This document shows positions 53,037 to 61,877 of a stretch of DNA of 64,000 nt, piece after piece. Each line of letters opens with the position of its first letter. The first letter of the stretch is position 1. A program made the position numbers and the translations under genes. The notes under the pieces are model-generated. The model saw nothing but the letters and a program-made list of their open reading frames with translations. It did not search any database and was not told where the DNA came from. Source of the stretch: Muribaculaceae bacterium. Its GTDB lineage: Bacteria; Bacteroidota; Bacteroidia; Bacteroidales; Muribaculaceae. The stretch spans positions 1 through 64,000 of the forward strand of contig JAFUKL010000025.1 in NCBI GenBank assembly GCA_017473615.1. Direction: 5' to 3'.

Positions 53037-53100
53037 AGATATGCCCTATGGGGCTTTTCTTTTTTTGTACTTTCTTTAGAGGCTGTAATGAAAATTTTTA

Positions 53101-53108
53101 TATCTTTG
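53101..53108 (+). promoter_or_regulatory. -7 promoter motif for the phosphodiester glycosidase operon
   Basis: TATCTTTG fits TAnnTTTG and lies 73 bases before the first ATG. Confidence 0.6.
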
Positions 53109-53181
53109 TAAATTGATAATTTATGTTTAATTTACCTATATTGTAACTTAGCAGAAAAACTAATAAACACAATACTACACA

Positions 53182-55680
53182 ATGAAGAAATTTACAGTAT
53201 TATTATGGGCTGTGGTTGCTTGCTTTATGCAACTCAACGCTCAGGTGGAGTTAAACGGTACAACCTATAAGGTGGATACTTTAATGGAACGCAGTTTAGG
53301 CCCGGGTGTAAAGCACTTGCGAGTGCGTATCCCTGATTATCCGTTGAACATTTTTATGCTCGAAGTGGATATGACACACCCTTATAGTCGTGTGGAAACC
53401 ACGCAGGGAAAAGGTGTTCTTGGAAAGACCGAACTGCTTGCCGATGCGTATAATCGCCACAAGGCAATGGGAAAGAAACCTATTGCCGGCTGTAATGCTT
53501 CATTCTGGTGTGTATCGTCGCAAGTTCCATGGTATAACTTCATGCCGGGCGTACCTCATGGAGCAGAAGTGGTAAATGACACGATATATGTGAATACCAA
53601 TCGCAATGGGGTGTTTGACTTCAATGGAGGTACTGTAAACACTGCTTCTACTATTATTACCAAGGACGGAAGAGCACTTGTGGCACGTCATGAATGGTAT
53701 GGCTGTGTGAAATCACCTAAGTTCAGTGCCGATCAAGAAATCATTCAAGTGAATAAGTGCTGTGATTACAATCAGTTGGTGCTGTTTAATCATGCTCGCG
53801 GCAGAAACAGTAAATTCTTTACATACCCAACCGGTTGTGATTATATTTTCTTGAAATTGAAAGAAGACTCTAAGTGGGCTATCGCAAAAGATATAAAATT
53901 TGAGGTGGCAGAAATAAAAACTGGCGTTGATGATCAGGTGCTTGGCAATTATGATGCTTGTCTTGTAGCTGATGGCGACTATAAGGCAGAAATGGCAAAA
54001 CTTGCAGTGGGTGATGAAGTGGCAATTAATACTTATTGGTTTGACATCGACGGCGACAGAACTCCTATCGAAGTTGAAAACATGACCGAGGGTGAAGCTC
54101 ATGTGATGTTGAAAGGGGAAATCACCAATCGTGCCACAGCCGACTATGGTGCAAAGGTGTACTCACGTACAGCATACGGAAATAATGCCGACGGAACAAA
54201 ACTATATATGATAGTGATAGAAATGGCTACCAATCCTGAGTATGGTCGCTCAAAGGGTTGTACAGCCACAGTGATGTGTCAATTGTGGAAACAATTTGTT
54301 CCCGACCTATGGAACGTGGCAAACATGGATGCCGGTGGCTCTGCACAAATGTTGATAGACGGAGCGGTTGTAAACAAAACTACCGAGGCCACTGCTCGTG
54401 CCGTGGCAAACGGTATGATGTTGTTCTCTACTGCTCCTGCCGAAGATGCTGACGTGATAGCGTCGTTGGCATTTGAAAAGCCCAACTTGAAAACTCCGAT
54501 TTATTATAGTACATCACCTAATGTACTTGGCTATAACAAATATGGTGAATTGATTTCGGAAAATGTAGATGTGACTTACACTTGTTCGGAGTCAGTAGGT
54601 GCACCAAGTGCCAACGGCAAGGTAATCGAGGTGGGAGCAACTCCGGGTTATGGCACAATCACAGCACATTATAACGGAGTGGAGGTAACTGCTCCTATTC
54701 AAGTACAAAACAGTGAGTTTGCAATTCGTCTGAAACCGATGATACTTATCGATACCAATCGTGAATATCCGATAGAAATCACGACTGAAGCAAACGGAGA
54801 AACATTGACATACGACCCGGCTCGTTTCACTTGGGAAATCGAAGACGAAACGGTGGTTTCTATCGAAAACGGCGTGCTTAAAGGCTTGGCAGAAGGAACA
54901 ACCAAGATAAAAGGAACACTTGGAACATATACCGATGAAGTGACAGTGAAAGTGGAAGTAGCTCCTTCGCCGGTGATGAATCAGACTTGGGACGGCTGGA
55001 CAGTGACAAGTGCCAATCTATCGGCTGACGCTGTGCTAAGTGCCGACGGTGTGGCAACATTCTCTTATGCCGGTAAGCGTAAAGCAACTATCACGCTTGA
55101 AAAAGACGTGATGATATACAGTCTTCCGGACAGTGTTATATTTGAAGTGACAACAAGTACTCCACTAAACGACCTTACAGTGGATATACGCACGTCGTTG
55201 TTGCCTGAAACCAATGAGGTGATATTTGCAGAACAAGTGGGGCTGCCAATAGGAACACACAAGTGGGATTTGATGGATTATATAGGAGGTAGAGAAGATA
55301 TAGGCAACTATCCGGTTAATATAAAGAAGATTATATATAATCTAAGTTCAAAGAGCGGCTATGTGAGTGGCGAAAATGCTATCTCGGCTAAGTTGTATAG
55401 CGTTTATAAGAGTTATACAAGTGGTGTAGAAGCCGTAAACGGTGTGGTGAAGTCGGTGAACATATATCCACAAAACGGGAACTTTGTGGTGAGTGCGTCA
55501 GGCATCGATGAAGTGACTGTGGAAGTGTATAACATATCGGGAGTGGTAAACTATCGTGAAGTGGTGACTGTGAACGGAGGAAGTGCCGTAGTATCTCCCA
55601 ATCTTGCTAACGGTATGTATATAATAAAGGTTACAGGTGGTGGCGATACCGCTGTATGTAAAATGGTCGTAAAAAATTGA
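53182..55680 (+). CDS. NAGPA-type phosphodiester glycosidase with Ig-like domain and T9SS tail (copy 1)
   Basis: An 832-residue exported protein with signal peptide ending QLNAQVE. Residues about 40-430 form a phosphodiester glycosidase (NAGPA/DUF2233) domain. The hallmarks are GCNASFW near 102, YSRTAYGNNADGTKLYMIVIE, and NMDAGGSAQMLIDG with D383, ending ARAVANGMMLFS. Human NAGPA of this family removes a GlcNAc cap from a phosphodiester; bacterial members are thought to cut sugar-phosphodiester bonds. Residues about 510-595 are a Big_2-like Ig domain with FTWEIEDETVVSIENGVLKGLAEGTTKIKGT. A beta domain follows, and the last 75 residues form a T9SS type A sorting domain (SVNIYPQNGNFVV...ANGMYIIKV). 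It is followed 17 bases later by a close paralogue. Confidence 0.88.
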   Translation: MKKFTVLLWAVVACFMQLNAQVELNGTTYKVDTLMERSLGPGVKHLRVRIPDYPLNIFMLEVDMTHPYSRVETTQGKGVLGKTELLADAYNRHKAMGKKPIAGCNASFWCVSSQVPWYNFMPGVPHGAEVVNDTIYVNTNRNGVFDFNGGTVNTASTIITKDGRALVARHEWYGCVKSPKFSADQEIIQVNKCCDYNQLVLFNHARGRNSKFFTYPTGCDYIFLKLKEDSKWAIAKDIKFEVAEIKTGVDDQVLGNYDACLVADGDYKAEMAKLAVGDEVAINTYWFDIDGDRTPIEVENMTEGEAHVMLKGEITNRATADYGAKVYSRTAYGNNADGTKLYMIVIEMATNPEYGRSKGCTATVMCQLWKQFVPDLWNVANMDAGGSAQMLIDGAVVNKTTEATARAVANGMMLFSTAPAEDADVIASLAFEKPNLKTPIYYSTSPNVLGYNKYGELISENVDVTYTCSESVGAPSANGKVIEVGATPGYGTITAHYNGVEVTAPIQVQNSEFAIRLKPMILIDTNREYPIEITTEANGETLTYDPARFTWEIEDETVVSIENGVLKGLAEGTTKIKGTLGTYTDEVTVKVEVAPSPVMNQTWDGWTVTSANLSADAVLSADGVATFSYAGKRKATITLEKDVMIYSLPDSVIFEVTTSTPLNDLTVDIRTSLLPETNEVIFAEQVGLPIGTHKWDLMDYIGGREDIGNYPVNIKKIIYNLSSKSGYVSGENAISAKLYSVYKSYTSGVEAVNGVVKSVNIYPQNGNFVVSASGIDEVTVEVYNISGVVNYREVVTVNGGSAVVSPNLANGMYIIKVTGGGDTAVCKMVVKN

Positions 55681-55697
55681 TGATAATTTGATAGGAT

Positions 55698-58199
55698 ATG
55701 AAAAAGGTTGTTACTCTGTTGGTTGTTGCAATGGCAAGTACATTTCTTGCTAACGCAAAAATAACACTTAATGGAAAATCGTGTAGTGTAGATACTATAT
55801 TACACCGTCAAATAGGTCCGGGCGTGGTGCAAACAATAGTGCGTGTGCCTGAGTATCCATTGAATGCTTACGTGCTTGAAATGGATATGAATAATGAGTA
55901 TAATCGTGTGGAAACTACGCAGGCAAACAACACACTTGGCAAGCAGGAATACTTGGTAAATGCCTATAAACGTCATCAAGGATATGGCAAAAAACCGTTG
56001 GCGGCTTGTAATGCGTCGTTCTGGGTAGTATCGGGTACAGGTAAGCCTTACACCGATTTTATGATGGGTGTACCATTTGGCGGCGTGGTTGTGAACGATA
56101 CACTTTATACCAATACCAACGATGCTGCTATCGACGGCTGGAACGGAGGTGGTGGTTATACAGGTTCGGCTATTGTGGATAAGAATAATAAAGTTCATGT
56201 AGGGCGTCACATGTGGTATGGCTGTGTTAAATCGTCAAAATTCAGTGCCGACCAAAGCATAATACAAGTGAATAAACGTTGTAATACCGGGCAGTTGGCA
56301 TTGTTTAATCACGCAGTGGGTCGCAGTCACACATTTTACGCAGTTGCCGATTGCCATTACATTTACTTGAATTTTAAGGCAGGTGAAAAATGGGCAATTG
56401 CCAAAGATGTGAAATTTGAAGTGGCTGAAATAAAATTATCGGCAAACAATCAAGTGCTTGGCAATTATGATGCTTGTCTTGTAGCTGATGGCGACTATAA
56501 GGCAGAAATGGCAAAACTTGCAGTGGGTGATGAAGTGGTACTAAACAACTATTGGTACACAGCCGATGGCGATGGAACACCTATCGCTGTGGAAAATATG
56601 GTGGAAGGAAATGCATACGTGATGCTGAATGACGAACTTACGGCTCGTAATACCAATGAAACATACAATTCTCAAATCTATTCTCGTACTGCATACGGAA
56701 CAAATGCCGACGGCTCAAAACTATATATGATAGTAATAGATAAGGCTACACATCCGGTATATGGTACATCGGCAGGTTGCAGTACTACTGTGATGTGTAA
56801 TTTGCTGAAATATCTTGTTCCTGATGTATGGAATGTGGCAAACTTTGATGCAGGAGGTTCTGCTCAAATGCTTGTGAGTGGAAAGGTAATCAATAAGACG
56901 ACAGAGGCCTCTCCTCGTGCTGTTGCCAATGGTATGATGATGTTTTCTACAGCACCGGTCGATGGTAACGATGTAATTACATCGATTGCATTTGAACACC
57001 CTCACATGAAATCTCCTATTTGTAACAGATATGAGCCTAATGTACTTGGTTACAATAAATATGGTGAATTGATTTCGGAAAATGTGCCTGTGGTTTACAC
57101 TTGTTCCGAAAATGTAGGTATAATAAGTGAAGACGGAAAGGCTGTAGAAGTGGGAAGCACTCCGGGATATGGTACAATTACAGCAAAATATAACGGTGTA
57201 GAAGTAACAGCTTCTATAGAAGTGATTAATTCTGAATTTGCAATAAGAGTGAAACCGATGATTCTTATCGATAACAAGCGAGAATATCCTATTGAAATTT
57301 CTACTATAATAGGATTGGATACTATCGCATATGACCCTGCTCAATTCACATGGGAAATCGAAGACGAAACGGTGGCTACTATCGAAAACGGTGTTCTTAG
57401 AGGCTTGGCTGAAGGTACAACAAAAATAAAATGCACGCTTGGTAAATACAGCGATGAAACATCTGTGAAAGTGGAAATGATACCGGCTTATGTAGTAAAT
57501 CAAGATTGGAATGGCTGGACAGTGACAAGTACCAATCTATCGGCTGTCGCTGTTCTAAGTGCCGACGGCGTACTATCATTCGGTTATTCCGGTAAGCGTA
57601 AGGCAACGATTACTCTTGAAAAAGATATAATGATTTACAGCCTTCCGGACAGTGTGATATTGGAAGTGACAACAACAACTCCGTTGAATGACCTTACTGT
57701 GGGTGTCAGCACAGCATTGTTACCGAAAACCAATGAAGTTATATTTGCCGAGGGAGTTGGACTTCCAATAGGAACTCACCGATGGGACTTGATGGACTGT
57801 TTAGGCGGATCTGAGGATATTGCTAACTATCCTGTTAACATCAGTAAATTGCTTTATAACATCAGTTCAAAGAGTGGCTATGTGAATGGCGAAAATACAA
57901 TATCAACAAAGTTATATAGCGTTTATAATGGTTATACAAGTGGTGTAGAAGCCGTAAACGGTGTAGCGAAGTCGGTGAACATATATCCGCAAAACGGAAA
58001 CTTTGTGGTGAGTGGTTCGGGTATCGACGAAGTGATTGTGGAAGTGTATAACATATCGGGAGTAATGAATTATCGTAAGGTGTTGACCATAAACGGTGGA
58101 AGTGCTGTAGTCTCTCCAAATCTTGCCAACGGTATGTATATAATAAAGGTTATAGGCGGAGGAGATACTGCCGTATGCAAAATGGTGGTGAATGATTGA
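55698..58199 (+). CDS. NAGPA-type phosphodiester glycosidase with Ig-like domain and T9SS tail (copy 2)
   Basis: An 833-residue tandem paralogue of the preceding protein with the same order: signal peptide ending FLANAKIT, glycosidase domain with GCNASFW-like ACNASFWVVSG and NFDAGGSAQMLVSG (D384), Big_2-like Ig domain, beta domain and T9SS type A tail ending ANGMYIIKVIGGGDTAVCKMVVND. Protein similarity is high throughout. The DNA is patchy: an 85-base block (56454-56538) is identical to 53938-54022 of copy 1, while flanking sequence is clearly diverged. Differences cluster in the loops around residues 115-155 and 460-560, which could reflect different substrates. It lies 33 bases before the glycosyl hydrolase gene. 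Confidence 0.88.
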   Translation: MKKVVTLLVVAMASTFLANAKITLNGKSCSVDTILHRQIGPGVVQTIVRVPEYPLNAYVLEMDMNNEYNRVETTQANNTLGKQEYLVNAYKRHQGYGKKPLAACNASFWVVSGTGKPYTDFMMGVPFGGVVVNDTLYTNTNDAAIDGWNGGGGYTGSAIVDKNNKVHVGRHMWYGCVKSSKFSADQSIIQVNKRCNTGQLALFNHAVGRSHTFYAVADCHYIYLNFKAGEKWAIAKDVKFEVAEIKLSANNQVLGNYDACLVADGDYKAEMAKLAVGDEVVLNNYWYTADGDGTPIAVENMVEGNAYVMLNDELTARNTNETYNSQIYSRTAYGTNADGSKLYMIVIDKATHPVYGTSAGCSTTVMCNLLKYLVPDVWNVANFDAGGSAQMLVSGKVINKTTEASPRAVANGMMMFSTAPVDGNDVITSIAFEHPHMKSPICNRYEPNVLGYNKYGELISENVPVVYTCSENVGIISEDGKAVEVGSTPGYGTITAKYNGVEVTASIEVINSEFAIRVKPMILIDNKREYPIEISTIIGLDTIAYDPAQFTWEIEDETVATIENGVLRGLAEGTTKIKCTLGKYSDETSVKVEMIPAYVVNQDWNGWTVTSTNLSAVAVLSADGVLSFGYSGKRKATITLEKDIMIYSLPDSVILEVTTTTPLNDLTVGVSTALLPKTNEVIFAEGVGLPIGTHRWDLMDCLGGSEDIANYPVNISKLLYNISSKSGYVNGENTISTKLYSVYNGYTSGVEAVNGVAKSVNIYPQNGNFVVSGSGIDEVIVEVYNISGVMNYRKVLTINGGSAVVSPNLANGMYIIKVIGGGDTAVCKMVVND

Positions 58200-58232
58200 T
58201 TCGAATATAATAACAACTAAAAAATATATATA

Positions 58233-60914
58233 ATGGGAAAATTAGGTAAAAAGATTTTTGCATTAATGCTTACTTTGAGTTTTTTGCCTGCATTTGCGGC
58301 TGAATCTTATGTGGAAATGAAGCATGAAATGCGTTCTGTATGGTTGACCACCGTTTGGGGTATCGACTGGCCTTCTAGCCAAGGTACATCAGAGGCGATG
58401 GCTGAAACCCAAAAGGCACAAATGATCAAGATTCTTGATTCATTGGCTGTGAATAATTTCAACTCGGTGTGTTTCCAAGTGCGTGGTATGAGTGATGCGA
58501 TGTATAAATCAACGTATGAACCATGGTCAAACTATTTGACCGGAAAACGTGGGGCAGAACCGGCCTGGGATCCATTGGCTTTTGTTGTTGAAGAATGTCA
58601 TAAGCGTGGTTTGGAGTGTCTTGCATGGGTGAATCCATATCGTTATGCAAGTGAATCTGCCGACTGGAAAGAAGGTGGAGATATGACCGGATATGTGGAA
58701 AAGGGTTGGATTATCGATGCCAATTCCGGAACAAAGATTTTGAACCCGGGAAAACCTGAAGTAATAGATCACATCGTTAAAGTTCTTGAAGAAATCGTAG
58801 TGAAATATGATATAGATGGTATGCTTTTCGATGACTATTACTATAATAGTGCTCCTGACACAGGTGATGCTGCCGACTATACAGCATATAAAACAGCCGG
58901 TGGCTCAATGACAAAGGCAGACTGGCGTCGTGATAATGTACACAAATTCATTAAAGGCGTGTATGAAATGATACAAAAGCATAAACCTTGGGTACGTTTC
59001 GGTCAGGCACCTCCGGGAACCACATATACAACTTCTTCTTTAGCATCAAAATATGATTTAGAAGCTTGTCCGGGAGGTTATGAACTATGCTACAGCAGTC
59101 AATATGTTGATATTTTGCGATTGATGGACGAAGGTGTGATAGACTTTATCTCACCGCAAGTATATTGGGGTATAGGTTCAAGCCCATCTGATTATTCAAA
59201 AATTACACCTTGGTGGGGAAAAGTGTCAAAACGATTTAACCGTCATTTGTTTGTAGCTCAAACAATACAGTACCTAAAAAATAATGGTACTGCAACGAGT
59301 GGTAATACTTCATTTGCTGAATTTTATGATCAAGCAATGATTAATCGTAGAACAGCTCAACTTGGCTCGGCAGGTTCTATATACTATTCACAAAAGTATA
59401 TGAATTATAAACAAGGCGGTCAGACATTTGGTAACTTTATGAAAGCTAAAGCATATCAAAAACAAGCGATAATGCCTGCAATGGATTGGAAGACTGTGAC
59501 TGATCCGGGAAAAGTTGAAAATTTGAGCTTTGATGAATCAACAAGCCTACTTTCTTGGACTGCAAAGACCGGAACAGAAAATATGCGTTACACAGTGTAT
59601 GCCGTACCTACCGGAGTAGACCCGTCTGCATTTGCCAAAGAACAAGATTATTTGGTGGGTGTAGCTTATAGCAATTCTTGCACTATTCCTGACGACTACA
59701 AGAGTGGCTACTATTATGCAGTGTGTGTATATGACCGTTATGGCAATGAATGGGCTGCCAATACATGGAAACAAAATTATGCTGAAACATTGGCTGCTCC
59801 TACATTGGTTTCACCGGCAACAGGTTATGAAACCGATAAAGTTTTTGAATTTTCTTGGAATACCGTAGCAGGAGCAGAGAAATATGCTCTTGACATAGCT
59901 TCTGACGCTTCTTTCTTGAATGTGGAAAAGTCGGTACAGACTACAGCTACTTCTATTTCAATAGAAGAAGTGTATGGCTCAATTTCAAAGAATAAAACTT
60001 TATATTGGAGAGTGAGAGCTATTGCAAAGGGAAAGAATGACGGAATTTCTGAAAGTAGAACATTTAAATTTAAAGTGGCACAACTACTTACACCTGCTAA
60101 TGAAGAAGAAGGTCTTGACCCTAAGGTTAATTTCACATGGGCTGTTACAACCGAAGGCGCTCCTGTAACGTTGGTTGTTGCAGAAGATTTGAATTTTGAA
60201 AATGTAGTATTTGAAAGAGAATCAACAACCGGTAGCTATACCGCAAAAGTATATGAATTGCATCCATTGAAGAGTTATTATGCACGCGTTATACAAGATG
60301 GAAAGCAATCTGATTATGTGAAATTCTCAACAAAAGCAATGCCTTGTACTCCTCCTACATTTAAGTTCCCTCTAAACGGTGGAATTTGTTATGCTAATTC
60401 AATGATAGAAATAGCTCCCCAAGATGGTGCTGAAATAGTGTTGATTCAAGTAGATAAGACCAATGCATTCGGTGCTAGCAAGAGCCAAAAGAAAAATGAA
60501 GGTTATATACCGGGCGTAGCCGCTACTGAATTCTTGCTATCTCGCAAGTATCCGATGGAGGATGGTGTTACTTATTATGCACGTGCTCAGGTTCAATATT
60601 ATGACGAAGCAAATGAAATGCAAACTACCGATTGGGGTGAAACAATTTCGTTTGTATATTCATCTAACCAAAGTGCAATAGACAATGTTACAACCGCTGC
60701 AGATGTGAAACTTGTCGGAAGAAGTGTGGTAATCAATGCCGACCGTGAAACCAGTGTTAAAGTCTCGGTTGTCTCAATGCTTGGTAATGAAGAGGTTTTA
60801 TATGAAGGTAAGACATCAAGCGAACAAGTATCTCTTGAAGGCTTGTCACATGGAATGTACATTATCAAGGTGGTACTTGACAACGAAGTGCGTACATTGA
60901 AATACATGAAATAA
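58233..60914 (+). CDS. Family-10-like glycosyl hydrolase (GHL10/DUF187, YngK-like) with FnIII-like domains and T9SS-type tail
   Basis: An 893-residue exported protein with signal peptide ending LPAFAAES. The GHL10 domain (about 30-420) opens with EMRSVWLTTVWGIDWPSS, a textbook start for the family. It continues with NFNSVCFQVRGMSDAMY, DPLAFVVEECHKRGLECLAWVNPYR, DIDGMLFDDYYY (likely acidic active-site region) and DFISPQVYWGIG. FnIII-like units follow at about 425-515 and 520-610, then two more beta domains. The end, from about 815, is a sorting-type domain with SHGMYIIKVVLDNEVRTLKYMK. The family belongs to TIM-barrel hydrolases associated with cell-wall or other polysaccharides. The substrate is not established by sequence. 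Its neighbours point to a cell-wall role. Confidence 0.88.
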   Translation: MGKLGKKIFALMLTLSFLPAFAAESYVEMKHEMRSVWLTTVWGIDWPSSQGTSEAMAETQKAQMIKILDSLAVNNFNSVCFQVRGMSDAMYKSTYEPWSNYLTGKRGAEPAWDPLAFVVEECHKRGLECLAWVNPYRYASESADWKEGGDMTGYVEKGWIIDANSGTKILNPGKPEVIDHIVKVLEEIVVKYDIDGMLFDDYYYNSAPDTGDAADYTAYKTAGGSMTKADWRRDNVHKFIKGVYEMIQKHKPWVRFGQAPPGTTYTTSSLASKYDLEACPGGYELCYSSQYVDILRLMDEGVIDFISPQVYWGIGSSPSDYSKITPWWGKVSKRFNRHLFVAQTIQYLKNNGTATSGNTSFAEFYDQAMINRRTAQLGSAGSIYYSQKYMNYKQGGQTFGNFMKAKAYQKQAIMPAMDWKTVTDPGKVENLSFDESTSLLSWTAKTGTENMRYTVYAVPTGVDPSAFAKEQDYLVGVAYSNSCTIPDDYKSGYYYAVCVYDRYGNEWAANTWKQNYAETLAAPTLVSPATGYETDKVFEFSWNTVAGAEKYALDIASDASFLNVEKSVQTTATSISIEEVYGSISKNKTLYWRVRAIAKGKNDGISESRTFKFKVAQLLTPANEEEGLDPKVNFTWAVTTEGAPVTLVVAEDLNFENVVFERESTTGSYTAKVYELHPLKSYYARVIQDGKQSDYVKFSTKAMPCTPPTFKFPLNGGICYANSMIEIAPQDGAEIVLIQVDKTNAFGASKSQKKNEGYIPGVAATEFLLSRKYPMEDGVTYYARAQVQYYDEANEMQTTDWGETISFVYSSNQSAIDNVTTAADVKLVGRSVVINADRETSVKVSVVSMLGNEEVLYEGKTSSEQVSLEGLSHGMYIIKVVLDNEVRTLKYMK

Positions 60915-60959
60915 AAAAGCAACTATTATAAACTAAATCTAAAAAAAACGAGAAAGAAA

Positions 60960-61865
60960 ATGAAAAAATTGCTATTATCATTAGCCGTTTTTGCAAGTTC
61001 TTCCGCATTTGCTCAGGTGTTTGACGTGGCATCGGTTGAAAAACTGGACATGTCCGCTACCGGAGTGAATTATGTGGCAGGAATCAGCCCGAAGGGTGAT
61101 TATATCCTTTTGACGGGTTCGTCGCTCGAAGGGCTTGTGAAGTATGATCTTGCCACAGGCAGGAGAGATGTTTTGTCAACAGCTTTAGGTGCCGGCAACG
61201 ACGCCAAGATTTCTGCTGACGGCAAGAATGTGGTGTACCGCGAAGACAAGATTGTCAAGGGGCTTCGCTATACCGATGTGGTGGATGTGAATACAACCAC
61301 CGGAGTGTCTACGAGACTGCTGAAATCCACTCGCAACCTTAATGCAATCAATTTGCAGGGAGGACGTGCGATGATGGTAAACGGAGGACGCATTACTCAA
61401 AAGAGAGTGGCAAAGACTGTAAGCAATGCAAGTGTTGCGCCTATAGTATCCATCGATAACCGTCAGTTGATGATTACCAAAAACGGTACTACAAGCGTGC
61501 TTTCACCTAATGGAACTCAGCACAGCTACATTTGGGCATCGGTGTCTCCCGATGGTACAAAGGTGTGCTATTATGTGTGCGGAGTGGGCTGCTATGTGAG
61601 CAGTATTGACGGAAACGATGTGAAATACTATGGTATTCTTCGCGCCGCTCAATGGTATGACAACAATACTATTGTGGGCATGAAAGACGTGGACGACGGA
61701 CACACAATCATAGCTTCGTCTATCATAGCCATGACACTTGAAGGCAAGTCACAATGTCTTACCGACAATTCATTGAAAGCAATGTATCCTTATCCGTGTC
61801 GTGAAGCCAAGAAGATAGTATTCTCTACCTATGAGGGTGAAAACTATATTATTAACGTTAAATAA
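60960..61865 (+). CDS. Periplasmic TolB/PD40-like beta-propeller protein
   Basis: A 301-residue exported protein with signal peptide ending AFAQVFDV. The mature part consists of propeller blades with PD40/WD40-like phrases: VAGISPKGDYILLTGS, DAKISADGKNVVYRED, WASVSPDGTKVCYYVCG and CREAKKIVFSTYEGENYII. No catalytic residues or lipidation site are visible, and it lacks a T9SS tail, so it should be periplasmic. It shares style with the N-terminal propeller of the C39-like peptidase at 25154. Its place between the glycosyl hydrolase and the amidase, 45 and 12 bases apart, suggests an accessory or sensing role in the same process. Confidence 0.75.
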   Translation: MKKLLLSLAVFASSSAFAQVFDVASVEKLDMSATGVNYVAGISPKGDYILLTGSSLEGLVKYDLATGRRDVLSTALGAGNDAKISADGKNVVYREDKIVKGLRYTDVVDVNTTTGVSTRLLKSTRNLNAINLQGGRAMMVNGGRITQKRVAKTVSNASVAPIVSIDNRQLMITKNGTTSVLSPNGTQHSYIWASVSPDGTKVCYYVCGVGCYVSSIDGNDVKYYGILRAAQWYDNNTIVGMKDVDDGHTIIASSIIAMTLEGKSQCLTDNSLKAMYPYPCREAKKIVFSTYEGENYIINVK

Positions 61866-61877
61866 CCGGATTGAGCT

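Noticed and set aside
50526-53039. A CRISPR array, suggested by the evenly spaced short repeats
   Set aside because: The period is nine bases with a five-base core, far too short for CRISPR repeats and spacers, and no cas gene is near.
56721-57503. A 260-codon minus-strand open frame rich in Y, H, C and R
   Set aside because: It is antisense to the second phosphodiester glycosidase and shows the composition expected from reversed codons.
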